From Pseudomonas fluorescens (GTDB lineage: Bacteria; Pseudomonadota; Gammaproteobacteria; Pseudomonadales; Pseudomonadaceae), in the NCBI RefSeq assembly GCF_040448305.1, contig NZ_CP148752.1, positions 6,390,501 through 6,454,500 of the forward strand: 64,000 bases of DNA, given 5' to 3'. Below, piece after piece: positions 1-7,295 of this stretch. A program made the position numbers and the translations under genes. Below the pieces are notes generated by a model that did not search any database, was not told the origin of the DNA, and worked only from the letters and a program-made list of their open reading frames with translations. How positions within the stretch are numbered: position 1 is the stretch's first letter; every line of letters starts with the position of its first letter.

Positions 1-258
1 CTGGCGAGCAAGGGCCGCATGCCGGTTTCCGAATTCCTGCCGTACACCTGGTACAACACGCCGAACATTCACTTCTGCACCTTCGCGGACTTTGAAGCCT
101 TGTGTCGCGAACGTGAGGCGAAGGTCATTGATCGGCTTGCCGTGGATCAACAGCATCGGCACGGGTGGGCCAGCAAGCTATGGCCTAATCTGTTAGGTGA
201 GATCGGCATCTACCGGGTCAGCAGCCCGGGACTTGCCGACCACAAGGTCGCAGTCTGA
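1..258 (+). CDS. metW: MetW methionine biosynthesis protein, C-terminal part
   Basis: The reading frame is open from base 1, so only the last 85 residues are present; the start lies outside the window. The visible part (GRMPVSEFLPYTWYNTPNIH and following) matches the C-terminal half of MetW as I know it. MetW is a small methyltransferase-fold protein that works with MetX, which acylates homoserine in methionine synthesis. metX is expected just upstream, outside the window. The next gene starts 26 bases after the stop with a clear AGGAG site, so co-transcription is likely. Confidence 0.85.
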   Translation: MASKGRMPVSEFLPYTWYNTPNIHFCTFADFEALCREREAKVIDRLAVDQQHRHGWASKLWPNLLGEIGIYRVSSPGLADHKVAV

Positions 259-284
259 TCCACACTATTTCAAGGAGAACGATC

Positions 285-719
285 ATGGGTCGTCTAGCGT
301 TGCTTCTACTCACTGCCTGCCTGAGCGTCACCGCCATGGCCGCCGACGCCATCAAGAGCGAACGCAAGGAAACCTTCGGCGACGTGACGGTGCACTACAA
401 CACCTTCAACTCCACCTACCTGCTACCGGACGTTGCCAAGGCCGCCCAGCTGACGCGCAGCAAGGATCAGGGCGTGATCAACATTTCGGTGATCAAGGCC
501 GGCACGCCGATGACGGCCGAGGTCAGCGGCACCGTCAAAGACCTGACCAGCCAAAGCTACACACTGAACTTCAAACAGGTCACCGAGCAAGGAGCGATCT
601 ACTACATCGCCCAATACCCGGTACCCCAGCAGGAAATCCGCACCTTCAACATCAAGGTGCAGACCGGCGACAAGATCAACACCATCAATTTCAACCAAGA
701 GCTCTTCCCTGGCCAATGA
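285..719 (+). CDS. DUF4426 exported protein
   Basis: This 144-residue protein starts with a typical signal peptide: a short basic start, a leucine-rich core, then cleavage likely after AMA near residue 20. The mature part has a mixed beta-strand pattern with no catalytic motif. It resembles DUF4426, a family found between metW and rdgB in pseudomonads; its function is unknown. The start has a strong AGGAG ribosome site 7 bases upstream. The stop overlaps the start of rdgB (ATGA), which indicates translational coupling. Confidence 0.8.
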   Translation: MGRLALLLLTACLSVTAMAADAIKSERKETFGDVTVHYNTFNSTYLLPDVAKAAQLTRSKDQGVINISVIKAGTPMTAEVSGTVKDLTSQSYTLNFKQVTEQGAIYYIAQYPVPQQEIRTFNIKVQTGDKINTINFNQELFPGQ

Positions 720-1312
720 TCAACTTCTCGCAACTCGTACTGGCCAGCCATAACGCCGGCAAACTCAAGGAACTCCAGGCCATGCTCGGTGAGTCGGTGC
801 ATCTGCGCTCGATTGGCGAGTTCAGCAGCGTCGAGCCTGAAGAGACTGGTTTGTCGTTCGTCGAGAACGCCATCCTCAAGGCCCGCAATGCCGCGCGCAT
901 CTCCGGCCTGCCGGCGCTGGCCGACGATTCCGGGCTGGCAGTGGATTTCCTTGGCGGTGCGCCGGGTATCTACTCGGCGCGTTACGCCGACGGCAAGGGC
1001 GATGCGGCGAACAACGCCAAGCTGCTCGACGTGCTGAAAGACGTGCCTGAAGCCGAACGTGGTGCGCAGTTCGTGTGCGTGCTGGCATTGGTGCGCCACG
1101 CCGATGATCCGTTGCCGATCCTCTGCGAAGGTTTGTGGCACGGGCGAATCCTGACCCAGGCCAGCGGCGAACACGGTTTCGGCTACGACCCGCTGTTCTG
1201 GGTGCCGGAGCGTAATTGCTCCAGCGCCGAGCTGAGCCCGAGCGACAAGAACCAGATCAGCCACCGCGCCCGTGCAATGGATCTGCTGCGCCAGCGTCTG
1301 GGCTTGAAATGA
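716..1312 (+). CDS. rdgB: RdgB/HAM1 non-canonical purine NTP pyrophosphatase
   Basis: The 198-residue product hydrolyses dITP, XTP and ITP to monophosphates, keeping deaminated purines out of DNA and RNA. The N-terminal substrate motif SHNAGKLKEL (about residues 11-20), the central ADDSGL segment and the C-terminal FGYDPLF and SHRARA motifs are all present. Length is normal for the family. The ATG at 716 was chosen because it overlaps the preceding stop and fits the family N-terminus; the same frame is open further upstream, but that extension does not look like this family. Its stop overlaps the hemW start in another ATGA. Confidence 0.95.
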   Translation: MINFSQLVLASHNAGKLKELQAMLGESVHLRSIGEFSSVEPEETGLSFVENAILKARNAARISGLPALADDSGLAVDFLGGAPGIYSARYADGKGDAANNAKLLDVLKDVPEAERGAQFVCVLALVRHADDPLPILCEGLWHGRILTQASGEHGFGYDPLFWVPERNCSSAELSPSDKNQISHRARAMDLLRQRLGLK

Positions 1313-2514
1313 CCCGTGAATCATCCGCGTCGCCGCTGATCTTCGGCGGCGATGCTCAATCGCCTCGGGCGGCCCTGCCTGTGCTGCCGCCGCTGGCGCT
1401 GTATATCCACATCCCGTGGTGCGTGCGCAAATGCCCTTATTGCGACTTCAACTCCCACACCGCCAGCCCCGTGCTGCCGGAAGAAGAGTACGTCGACGCA
1501 TTGCTGGCCGATCTCGATCAGGACCTGCACGCCGTTTATGGTCGTGAGCTGAGCTCGATTTTCTTCGGTGGCGGCACGCCAAGCCTATTCAGCGCTGATT
1601 CGCTGGGTCGCTTGCTCAAAGGCGTCGAACAGCGCATCCCGTTTGCCAGCGACATCGAAATCACGCTGGAAGCCAATCCGGGGACGTTCGAGCAAGACAA
1701 GTTCGTGGCGTACCGGAAACTGGGGATCAATCGCCTGTCGATCGGCATCCAGAGCTTCCAGCAAGAAAAGCTCCAGGCTTTGGGCCGCATCCACAACGGC
1801 GACGAAGCCGTACGCGCCGCCGGCATGGCGCGGCAGGCCGGGTTCGACAACTTCAATCTGGACTTGATGCATGGCTTGCCGAATCAGTCCCTGGACGATG
1901 CCTTGGCCGACCTGCGCACAGCCATCGCCCTGAAACCGACACACCTGTCGTGGTATCAACTGACCCTGGAACCGAACACAGTGTTCTGGAACCAGCCGCC
2001 GACACTGCCGGAAGACGACACGCTGTGGGACATTCAGGAGGCCGGGCAAGCACTGCTGGTCGAACACGGTTACGCGCAATACGAAGTCTCGGCCTATGCC
2101 CTGCCCGGTCGCCTGGCGCGCCACAACCTCAATTACTGGAGTTTTGGCGACTTCATCGGCATCGGTGCCGGCGCCCATGGCAAGCTCAGTCATCCGGACG
2201 GGCGCATCATTCGCACTTGGAAGACCCGCCTGCCGAAGGATTACCTGAACCCGGCGAAGAGCTTCCAGGCAGGCGAGAAAGCGCTGGGCAACGATGAAAT
2301 GCCGTTCGAATTCCTGATGAACGCGCTGCGCCTGACTGAAGGCGTCGAATCGCGGCTGTACCCGGAACGTACCGGCATGACGCTGGAAAGCCTTGCTGAA
2401 GGCCGCCGTGAAGCCGAACAAAGCGGCCTGTTGCAGGTCGAACCGTCACTTCTGGTAGCTACCGAGCGCGGACAACTCTTCCTCAACGACTTGCTGCAGA
2501 AATTTCTGACATAA
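1309..2514 (+). CDS. hemW: HemW radical-SAM haem chaperone
   Basis: The 401-residue protein carries the radical SAM cysteine motif in HIPWCVRKCPYC (Cys38, Cys42, Cys45), followed by FFGGGTPS and the conserved HemW core and C-terminal domain. HemW was long labelled an oxygen-independent coproporphyrinogen oxidase; it is now regarded as a haem-binding chaperone that delivers haem to respiratory enzymes. The ATG at 1309 overlaps the rdgB stop and gives the expected length. It belongs to the metW-DUF4426-rdgB-hemW-DUF3392 run. Confidence 0.93.
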   Translation: MTRESSASPLIFGGDAQSPRAALPVLPPLALYIHIPWCVRKCPYCDFNSHTASPVLPEEEYVDALLADLDQDLHAVYGRELSSIFFGGGTPSLFSADSLGRLLKGVEQRIPFASDIEITLEANPGTFEQDKFVAYRKLGINRLSIGIQSFQQEKLQALGRIHNGDEAVRAAGMARQAGFDNFNLDLMHGLPNQSLDDALADLRTAIALKPTHLSWYQLTLEPNTVFWNQPPTLPEDDTLWDIQEAGQALLVEHGYAQYEVSAYALPGRLARHNLNYWSFGDFIGIGAGAHGKLSHPDGRIIRTWKTRLPKDYLNPAKSFQAGEKALGNDEMPFEFLMNALRLTEGVESRLYPERTGMTLESLAEGRREAEQSGLLQVEPSLLVATERGQLFLNDLLQKFLT

Positions 2515-2523
2515 GGAAATCGA

Positions 2524-2847
2524 ATGGATTTGGTACTCGACCTGCTTGCCACCATGTCTCGCTGGAGCCGCAGCAACCTCTCGGAAATCGCCCTGGCCCT
2601 GGTGGGCTGCCTGCTGGTGCTGTTCGGTGCGGATTTCAAAGGCTGGGTCGAGCAGCGCCTGGGCAGCATCGCCGGCGCCTTGCGCGTGCCACTGATGTCC
2701 CTGCTGTGCATGATCGGCAGTGGCGCGGCGCTGATCTACGCCACACCATGGGTCGTGCGCGGCTTGAGCCAGTTCAACAACTACAGCCTGGCGCCGGTGT
2801 TGCTGGTGGTGCTGGTGTTGATTGGCGTAGTCGCCGACCGCCGCTGA
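2524..2847 (+). CDS. DUF3392 small membrane protein
   Basis: This 107-residue protein has about three hydrophobic membrane segments (near residues 22-38, 55-75 and 85-103) and a basic end. It fits the DUF3392 family of inner-membrane proteins, whose role is unknown. It starts 9 bases after hemW with an AAGGAA ribosome site, so it is probably the last gene of the operon. A REP doublet follows directly and may act as a transcript boundary. Confidence 0.75.
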   Translation: MDLVLDLLATMSRWSRSNLSEIALALVGCLLVLFGADFKGWVEQRLGSIAGALRVPLMSLLCMIGSGAALIYATPWVVRGLSQFNNYSLAPVLLVVLVLIGVVADRR

Positions 2848-2870
2848 TCTCAGCCACACCCTAAAACAAC

Positions 2871-2960
2871 TGTGGGAGCGAGCCTGCTCGCGAAAGCGGT
2901 GTGTCAGACAGCATTTCTGTCGACTGACACTCCCTCTTCGCGAGCAGGCTCGCCCCCACA
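2871..2960. repeat. REP doublet, TGGG type, heads outward
   Basis: A REP arm starting TGTGGGAGCGAGCC is followed 54 bases later by its inverted partner ending GCTCGCCCCCACA. The whole unit can fold as one long hairpin. It lies between the convergent DUF3392 and trmB genes. The spacer shares GTGTCAG and CTGACAC with the doublet at 61455. Confidence 0.9.
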
Positions 2961-2978
2961 GGTTGTATTGGGTGATGC

Positions 2979-3704
2979 TTAGGACTGTTTTTCGAACTTC
3001 AAATCCCAAACCCCATGCCCAAGACGTTCGCCACGGCGTTCGAACTTGGTGATCGGCCGCTCGGCCGGGCGCGGTACGCACTTGCCGTCTTCGGCGAGGT
3101 TGCGGTAACCCGGCGCGACGTTCATCACTTCCAGCATGTACTCGGCGTACGGTTCCCAGTCAGTGGCCATGTGCAGAATGCCACCAACCTTCAACTTGCT
3201 GCGCACCAATTCGGCGAAGGACGCCTGAACGATACGGCGCTTGTGGTGACGGCTCTTGTGCCACGGGTCCGGGAAAAACAGCATCAGGCGATCGAGGCTG
3301 TTGTCGGCGACGCAGCGGTTGAGCACTTCGATCGCATCGCAATCGTAGACCCGCAGGTTGGTCAGGCCTTGAGTCAGCACGCCATTGAGCAGTGCGCCGA
3401 CACCCGGACGGTGCACCTCGACGCCAATGAAATCCTGCTCCGGCGCAGCCGCTGCCATTTCCAGCAGCGAATGGCCCATGCCGAAACCGATTTCCAGCGA
3501 GCGCGGTGCAGAGCGACCGAACACCTGGTCGAAATCCACCGGCGCGTCGGCCAGCGGCAGCACGAACAGCGGAGTGCCCTGCTCCAGGCCCTTTTGCTGG
3601 CCTTCGGTCATGCGCCCGGCGCGCATCACGAAACTCTTGATGCGGCGGTGTTGGCGCTCGTCGCCTTCTTCCGTCTGGATTGGCGTGTCGTTCGATTCAG
3701 TCAT
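2979..3704 (-). CDS. trmB: TrmB tRNA (guanine-46-N7) methyltransferase
   Basis: The 241-residue enzyme uses SAM to methylate G46 in the variable loop of tRNA. Visible motifs are the SAM site LEIGFGMGHSLLEMA, the acidic EVHRPGVG segment, FFPDPWHKSRHHKRR and the C-terminal TKFERRGERLGH signature. The ATG at 3704 was preferred over an in-frame TTG one codon earlier. It lies 9 bases downstream of thiG on the same strand, so it is probably co-transcribed with the thiamine genes, as is common in pseudomonads. Confidence 0.94.
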   Translation of the reverse strand: MTESNDTPIQTEEGDERQHRRIKSFVMRAGRMTEGQQKGLEQGTPLFVLPLADAPVDFDQVFGRSAPRSLEIGFGMGHSLLEMAAAAPEQDFIGVEVHRPGVGALLNGVLTQGLTNLRVYDCDAIEVLNRCVADNSLDRLMLFFPDPWHKSRHHKRRIVQASFAELVRSKLKVGGILHMATDWEPYAEYMLEVMNVAPGYRNLAEDGKCVPRPAERPITKFERRGERLGHGVWDLKFEKQS

Positions 3705-3713
3705 CAATGGCTC

Positions 3714-4508
3714 TTACTTGATCAGACCATCCAGCGGCGAAGAGGCGCTGGCATAGAGTTTTTTCGGCATACGGCCGGCGAGGTAAGCCAGGCGGCCTGC
3801 GACGATCGCATGTTTCATGGCTTCAGCCATCATGACCGGTTGCTGGGCATGTGCGATGGCCGAGTTCATCAGCACCGCATCACAACCCAGTTCCATGGCG
3901 ATGGTGGCGTCGGAAGCAGTACCGACACCGGCATCCACCAGCACCGGGATCTTGGCTTCTTCGAGGATGATCTGCAGGTTGTACGGATTGCAGATCCCCA
4001 GACCGGAGCCGATCAGACCGGCCAGCGGCATGACGGCGATGCAGCCGATTTCCGCCAATTGACGGGCGATGATCGGGTCATCACTGGTATAGACCATCAC
4101 GTCGAAGCCTTCCTTGACCAGCGTTTCGGCAGCCTTGAGGGTTTCGATCACGTTGGGGAACAGGGTTTTCTGGTCAGCCAGCACTTCCAGCTTCACCAGG
4201 TTGTGGCCATCGAGCAGCTCACGGGCCAGGCGGCAGGTGCGCACGGCTTCGATGGCGTCGTAGCAACCGGCGGTGTTCGGCAGGAAGGTGTAGCGATCCG
4301 GCGACAGCACTTCGAGCAGGTTCGGCTCGCCCTCGATCTGGCCAAGGTTGGTGCGGCGCACGGCGAAGGTGACGATCTCGGCACCCGAGGCTTCGATGGC
4401 CAGGCGGGTTTCTTCCATGTCACGGTACTTGCCGGTACCGACCAGCAAACGCGACTGGTAAGTACGACCGGCCAGGACGAAAGGCTTGTCGCTGCGAACG
4501 ATGCTCAT
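3714..4508 (-). CDS. thiG: ThiG thiazole synthase
   Basis: This 264-residue TIM-barrel enzyme makes the thiazole phosphate of thiamine from deoxyxylulose phosphate, an imine and the sulfur carried by ThiS. Visible family segments are LLVGTGKY, NLVKLEVL (Lys106, candidate Schiff-base lysine), the phosphate-binding GLIGSGLGI and VLVDAGVGTASDA. The start has a good AGAGGA ribosome site. It is downstream of thiS, but separated from it by a 142-base structured repeat, unusual within so small an operon. Confidence 0.95.
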   Translation of the reverse strand: MSIVRSDKPFVLAGRTYQSRLLVGTGKYRDMEETRLAIEASGAEIVTFAVRRTNLGQIEGEPNLLEVLSPDRYTFLPNTAGCYDAIEAVRTCRLARELLDGHNLVKLEVLADQKTLFPNVIETLKAAETLVKEGFDVMVYTSDDPIIARQLAEIGCIAVMPLAGLIGSGLGICNPYNLQIILEEAKIPVLVDAGVGTASDATIAMELGCDAVLMNSAIAHAQQPVMMAEAMKHAIVAGRLAYLAGRMPKKLYASASSPLDGLIK

Positions 4509-4554
4509 GGGAAATCCTCTGTAGGGGTGAGGTTCTTGCAGAATTCCTTATTAA

Positions 4555-4696
4555 CCAAACGCTGTGAAAACGTCGCGAGCGAAGGAAAGACAAGGCAAAA
4601 ACAGGCGAGGAAGCGGAGTTTACGGGTTGTAAATGAGCATTCCGAGCCTGTTTTTAACGCAGTATTTCCGAGCGCAGCAGTTTTCACAGTGTTTGG
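4555..4696. repeat. Nested-hairpin intergenic element between thiS and thiG
   Basis: The outer arms at 4555-4571 and 4680-4696 are inverted copies matching at 16 of 17 bases. Inside them, AAAAACAGGC (4597-4606) pairs perfectly with GCCTGTTTTT (4646-4655), continued by GGAA with TTCC. The apex is closed by TTTAC (4619-4623) with GTAAA (4629-4633). The element starts 2 bases beyond the thiS stop codon on the coding strand. I believe similar elements recur between genes in Pseudomonas, but only this copy is in the window. It could be a non-autonomous mobile repeat, an RNA structure that tunes thiG relative to thiS, or both. Confidence 0.7.
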
Positions 4697-4698
4697 GG

Positions 4699-4899
4699 CT
4701 AGCCGCCGCCGATGGCGTGCACCACTTCGACGTTGTCGCCGTCGTTCAACGCGGTGTCTGCGTGCTGACTGCGCGGGACGATATCCAGATTGAGTTCGAC
4801 CGCCACCCGGCGTCCGGTCAGGTCCAGACGGGTCAGCAGGGCCGCAACGGTTTCACCGTCGGGCAGTTCAAAGGATTCGCCGTTCAACTGAATGCGCAT
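4699..4899 (-). CDS. thiS: ThiS sulfur-carrier protein
   Basis: This 66-residue ubiquitin-like protein ends in the diagnostic Gly-Gly tail (HAIGGG). The C-terminus is adenylated by ThiF and becomes a thiocarboxylate that donates sulfur to ThiG. The start at 4899 (MRIQLNGESF) gives the usual length; an in-frame ATG six codons upstream would add MMAASG, which is not typical. It is followed by the structured repeat and then thiG. Confidence 0.93.
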   Translation of the reverse strand: MRIQLNGESFELPDGETVAALLTRLDLTGRRVAVELNLDIVPRSQHADTALNDGDNVEVVHAIGGG

Positions 4900-4989
4900 G
4901 CCGGATGCCGCCATCATTTTTAGGGGCTGGCATTCTAGCCCGATCAGTCAGGCCGACCCAAGCCATTCGTCATGAAATGGACCGTTAAG

Positions 4990-5361
4990 TCAGCTCAGGC
5001 GCCAGGCGGCAAGTCCAAGGCAAAACCAGCCCACCAGAAAGGCCAAGCCACCGAACGGGGTGACGATGCCGAGCTTGCTGATGCCCGTCAGCGTCAACAT
5101 ATACAGGCTGCCGGAAAACAGCAGGATACCGATGGCAAACGACGCAGCGGCCCAGGTGGCGAGTCGACCGGGAATTTGCGTGGCCAGCGCTGCGACACCG
5201 AGCAACGCCAGGGCGTGCACCAGTTGATAGGTGACGCCGGTGTGGAAGATCGCCAGGTACTCGGCGCTCAGGCGGCTCTTCAGGCCATGGGCGGCAAAGG
5301 CCCCGAGGCCGACACCGGTGAAGCCGAAAAAAGCGGCCAGCATCAGAAAGCCACGCAGCAT
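4990..5361 (-). CDS. DUF423 (YgdD-type) inner-membrane protein
   Basis: The 123-residue protein has four hydrophobic segments and the family features GLGAFAAHGL near residue 18-27 and a conserved YQLVHALAL stretch. DUF423 proteins are small inner-membrane proteins of unknown function. It is transcribed toward thiS, with 90 bases between them, and diverges from mtgA across a 74-base promoter region. Confidence 0.82.
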   Translation of the reverse strand: MLRGFLMLAAFFGFTGVGLGAFAAHGLKSRLSAEYLAIFHTGVTYQLVHALALLGVAALATQIPGRLATWAAASFAIGILLFSGSLYMLTLTGISKLGIVTPFGGLAFLVGWFCLGLAAWRLS

Positions 5362-5396
5362 GCAGAACTCCAGTCAGTTTCGATCCAAAGGGTCTG

Positions 5397-5402
5397 TATA
5401 AT
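5397..5402 (+). promoter_or_regulatory. Candidate sigma-70 -10 box for mtgA
   Basis: A perfect TATAAT lies 33 bases upstream of the mtgA start codon, in the short gap between divergent genes. No convincing -35 hexamer is seen at the right distance; TCAGTT near 5374 is the nearest weak candidate. Confidence 0.5.
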
Positions 5403-5435
5403 GGCCCGCTCAACGGGTTCGGCCAAGCCATCTCT

Positions 5436-6158
5436 ATGCTGCGTATCTATTTCCGTCATTTCTCCAAGGCCGTACTCTGGTTCATGGGTGGCAGCGTATT
5501 GCTGGTGCTGATCTTTCGCGTGGTGCCGCCACCGGGGACGACGCTGATGGTCGAGCGCAAGATCGAATCCTGGTTTGACGGCGAACCCATCGACCTGCAA
5601 CGGACCTGGAAACCCTGGGACGAGATCTCCGATGACCTGAAAGTCGCGGTGATTGCCGGCGAAGACCAGAAATTCCCGGAGCACTGGGGCTTCGATATCG
5701 GCGCGATTCAGGCGGCGTTTGCCCATAACGAGCGCGGCGGTTCGATCCGTGGCGCCAGCACCCTCAGCCAGCAAGTCTCGAAAAACCTGTTCCTGTGGTC
5801 TGGCCGCAGCTGGCTGCGCAAAGGCCTGGAAGCCTGGTTCACCGGACTGATCGAAGTGTTCTGGCCCAAGCAGCGGATTCTTGAGGTGTACCTCAACAGT
5901 GTCGAGTGGGATGACGGTGTGTTTGGCGCTGAAGCGGCGGCTCGGCATCACTTTGGTGTGAGCGCCAGGAACCTCAGCCGTCAGCAATCGAGCTTGTTGG
6001 CCGCCGTGCTGCCTAACCCCCGAGTCTGGAGCGCCAGCCATCCGACCGCTTACGTGGCGCGACGTGCCGGCTGGATTCGGCGACAGATGAGCCAGTTGGG
6101 TGGCGACAGCTATCTGGTCGGGCTGAACGACTCGCGTCGGGCGCCCTGGGCCCAATAA
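5436..6158 (+). CDS. mtgA: MtgA monofunctional peptidoglycan glycosyltransferase
   Basis: The 240-residue GT51 enzyme polymerises lipid II into glycan strands at the outer face of the inner membrane. One N-terminal membrane anchor (about residues 11-30) is followed by the catalytic motif EDQKFPEHWG, with Glu76 the expected catalytic residue. The GASTLSQQ, RKGLEAW and EVYLNSVEW motifs complete the family set. No penicillin-binding transpeptidase domain follows, so it is the monofunctional form. It stands alone in its direction. Confidence 0.95.
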   Translation: MLRIYFRHFSKAVLWFMGGSVLLVLIFRVVPPPGTTLMVERKIESWFDGEPIDLQRTWKPWDEISDDLKVAVIAGEDQKFPEHWGFDIGAIQAAFAHNERGGSIRGASTLSQQVSKNLFLWSGRSWLRKGLEAWFTGLIEVFWPKQRILEVYLNSVEWDDGVFGAEAAARHHFGVSARNLSRQQSSLLAAVLPNPRVWSASHPTAYVARRAGWIRRQMSQLGGDSYLVGLNDSRRAPWAQ

Positions 6159-6190
6159 CTGATCCCAATTTTTCAGACCCTGAAAACCAC

Positions 6191-6280
6191 TGTGGGAGCG
6201 GGCTTGCCCGCGATGACGGCCTGACATTCAACTTTTATATTGAATGTTCGGACCTCATCGCGAGCAAGCTCGCTCCCACA
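6191..6280. repeat. REP doublet, TGGG type, heads outward
   Basis: TGTGGGAGCGGGCTTGCCC opens the unit and CGCGAGCAAGCTCGCTCCCACA closes it. The spacer contains ATTGAATGT, also found in the doublet at 20980. It lies between convergent mtgA and rpoH. Confidence 0.9.
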
Positions 6281-6320
6281 GGATCAATGACCGCGGCGTT
6301 TTTTATTGCCTGTACAGTGC

Positions 6321-7175
6321 TTACGCAGCGATCGACACCTTGAGCTTGTTCATCGCGCTCTTCTCAAGCTGACGAATACGCTCGGCCGATACGTTGTACT
6401 TCTGCGCCAGGTCATGCAGCGTGGCTTTTTCTTCCGCCAGCCAGCGCTGGTAGAGGATGTCACGGCTGCGGTCGTCCAGCACTTCCAGCGCTTCGTGCAG
6501 GTTGTGGTTGGAGTTGTCGCTCCAGTCGGCGTCTTCCAGTTGACGCGCCGGGTCGTACCGGTGGTCTTCCAGATAGTTGGCCGGCGACTGGAAAGCACTG
6601 TCGTCGTCCGCTTCGGCAGCCGGGTCGAAGGCCATATCATGGCCCGTCAGGCGGCTTTCCATCTCGCGCACTTCCCGAGGCTCTACACCGAGGCTTTCCG
6701 CCACACGGTGGACTTCCTCGTTGTTCAGCCAGGCCAGGCGTTTCTTCTGGCTGCGCAGGTTGAAGAACAACTTGCGCTGGGCCTTGGTGGTCGCGACTTT
6801 CACGATGCGCCAGTTGCGCAGGATGAACTCGTGGATTTCCGCCTTGATCCAGTGCACGGCAAAGGACACCAGGCGCACGCCCATTTCCGGGTTGAAGCGC
6901 TTCACGGCCTTCATCAGGCCGACGTTGCCTTCCTGGATCAGGTCAGCCTGGGCCAGGCCGTAGCCGGAATAGCTACGGGCGATATGTACGACAAAACGCA
7001 GGTGGGCGAGCACCATCTGCCGAGCCGCCCCCAAATCCTGCTCATAATAGAGACTCTCGGCCAGTTCACGCTCCTGCTCCGGCGACAGCAATGGAATGCT
7101 GTTGACGGTGTGCACATAGGCCTCCAGGTTCGCACCCGGGACCAGAGCATATGCAGGTTGCAAAGAATTGGTCAT
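6321..7175 (-). CDS. rpoH: RpoH heat-shock sigma factor (sigma-32)
   Basis: The 284-residue sigma factor directs RNA polymerase to heat-shock promoters. Region 2 (DLIQEGNVGLMKAVKRF), the RpoH box (QRKLFFNLR) typical of sigma-32 and the region 4 helix-turn-helix near the C-terminus are all present. The ATG at 7175 was chosen because it has a GGAGG site 8 bases upstream and gives MTNSLQPAYALV, the usual N-terminus; the frame is open 29 codons further upstream. It is downstream of ftsYEX, with its own promoter region between. Confidence 0.96.
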   Translation of the reverse strand: MTNSLQPAYALVPGANLEAYVHTVNSIPLLSPEQERELAESLYYEQDLGAARQMVLAHLRFVVHIARSYSGYGLAQADLIQEGNVGLMKAVKRFNPEMGVRLVSFAVHWIKAEIHEFILRNWRIVKVATTKAQRKLFFNLRSQKKRLAWLNNEEVHRVAESLGVEPREVREMESRLTGHDMAFDPAAEADDDSAFQSPANYLEDHRYDPARQLEDADWSDNSNHNLHEALEVLDDRSRDILYQRWLAEEKATLHDLAQKYNVSAERIRQLEKSAMNKLKVSIAA

Positions 7176-7223
7176 ACGAAAAAACCTCCGACTTACAAAC
7201 TCGTGCAGTTCAGCACTGCGAAA

Positions 7224-7279
7224 ATTGACCGGAAACCGAAAGACAAGTTCCCTAAAACCCAAAAACGCTGAAAGGTCAA
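7224..7279 (-). promoter_or_regulatory. Candidate overlapping sigma-70 and AlgU (sigma-E) promoters of rpoH
   Basis: On the minus strand GAACTT (7245-7250) is followed after 16 bases by TCAAT (7224-7228), close to the AlgU/sigma-E pattern. Just upstream, TTGACC (7274-7279) is followed after 17 bases by TTTAGG (7251-7256), a sigma-70-like pair. Control of rpoH by AlgU is known in P. aeruginosa; its use here is inferred from the sequence match. Confidence 0.5.
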
Positions 7280-7295
7280 TACGAGCAAAATGATA

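Noticed and set aside
197..715. N-terminal extension of rdgB
   Set aside because: The added translation overlaps metW and the DUF4426 gene in another frame; the ATG at 716 fits family length and the ATGA overlap.
4505..4687. 60-residue frame MKTAALGNTALKTGSECSF and following, across the thiS-thiG gap
   Set aside because: It is the translation of the nested-hairpin repeat itself and would arise at every copy of the element; no ribosome site was seen.
3015..4793. 592-codon open frame on the plus strand opposite trmB, thiG and thiS
   Set aside because: It covers three well-recognised minus-strand genes, has the His/Gln/Arg-rich look of antisense frames in GC-rich DNA and matches no family.
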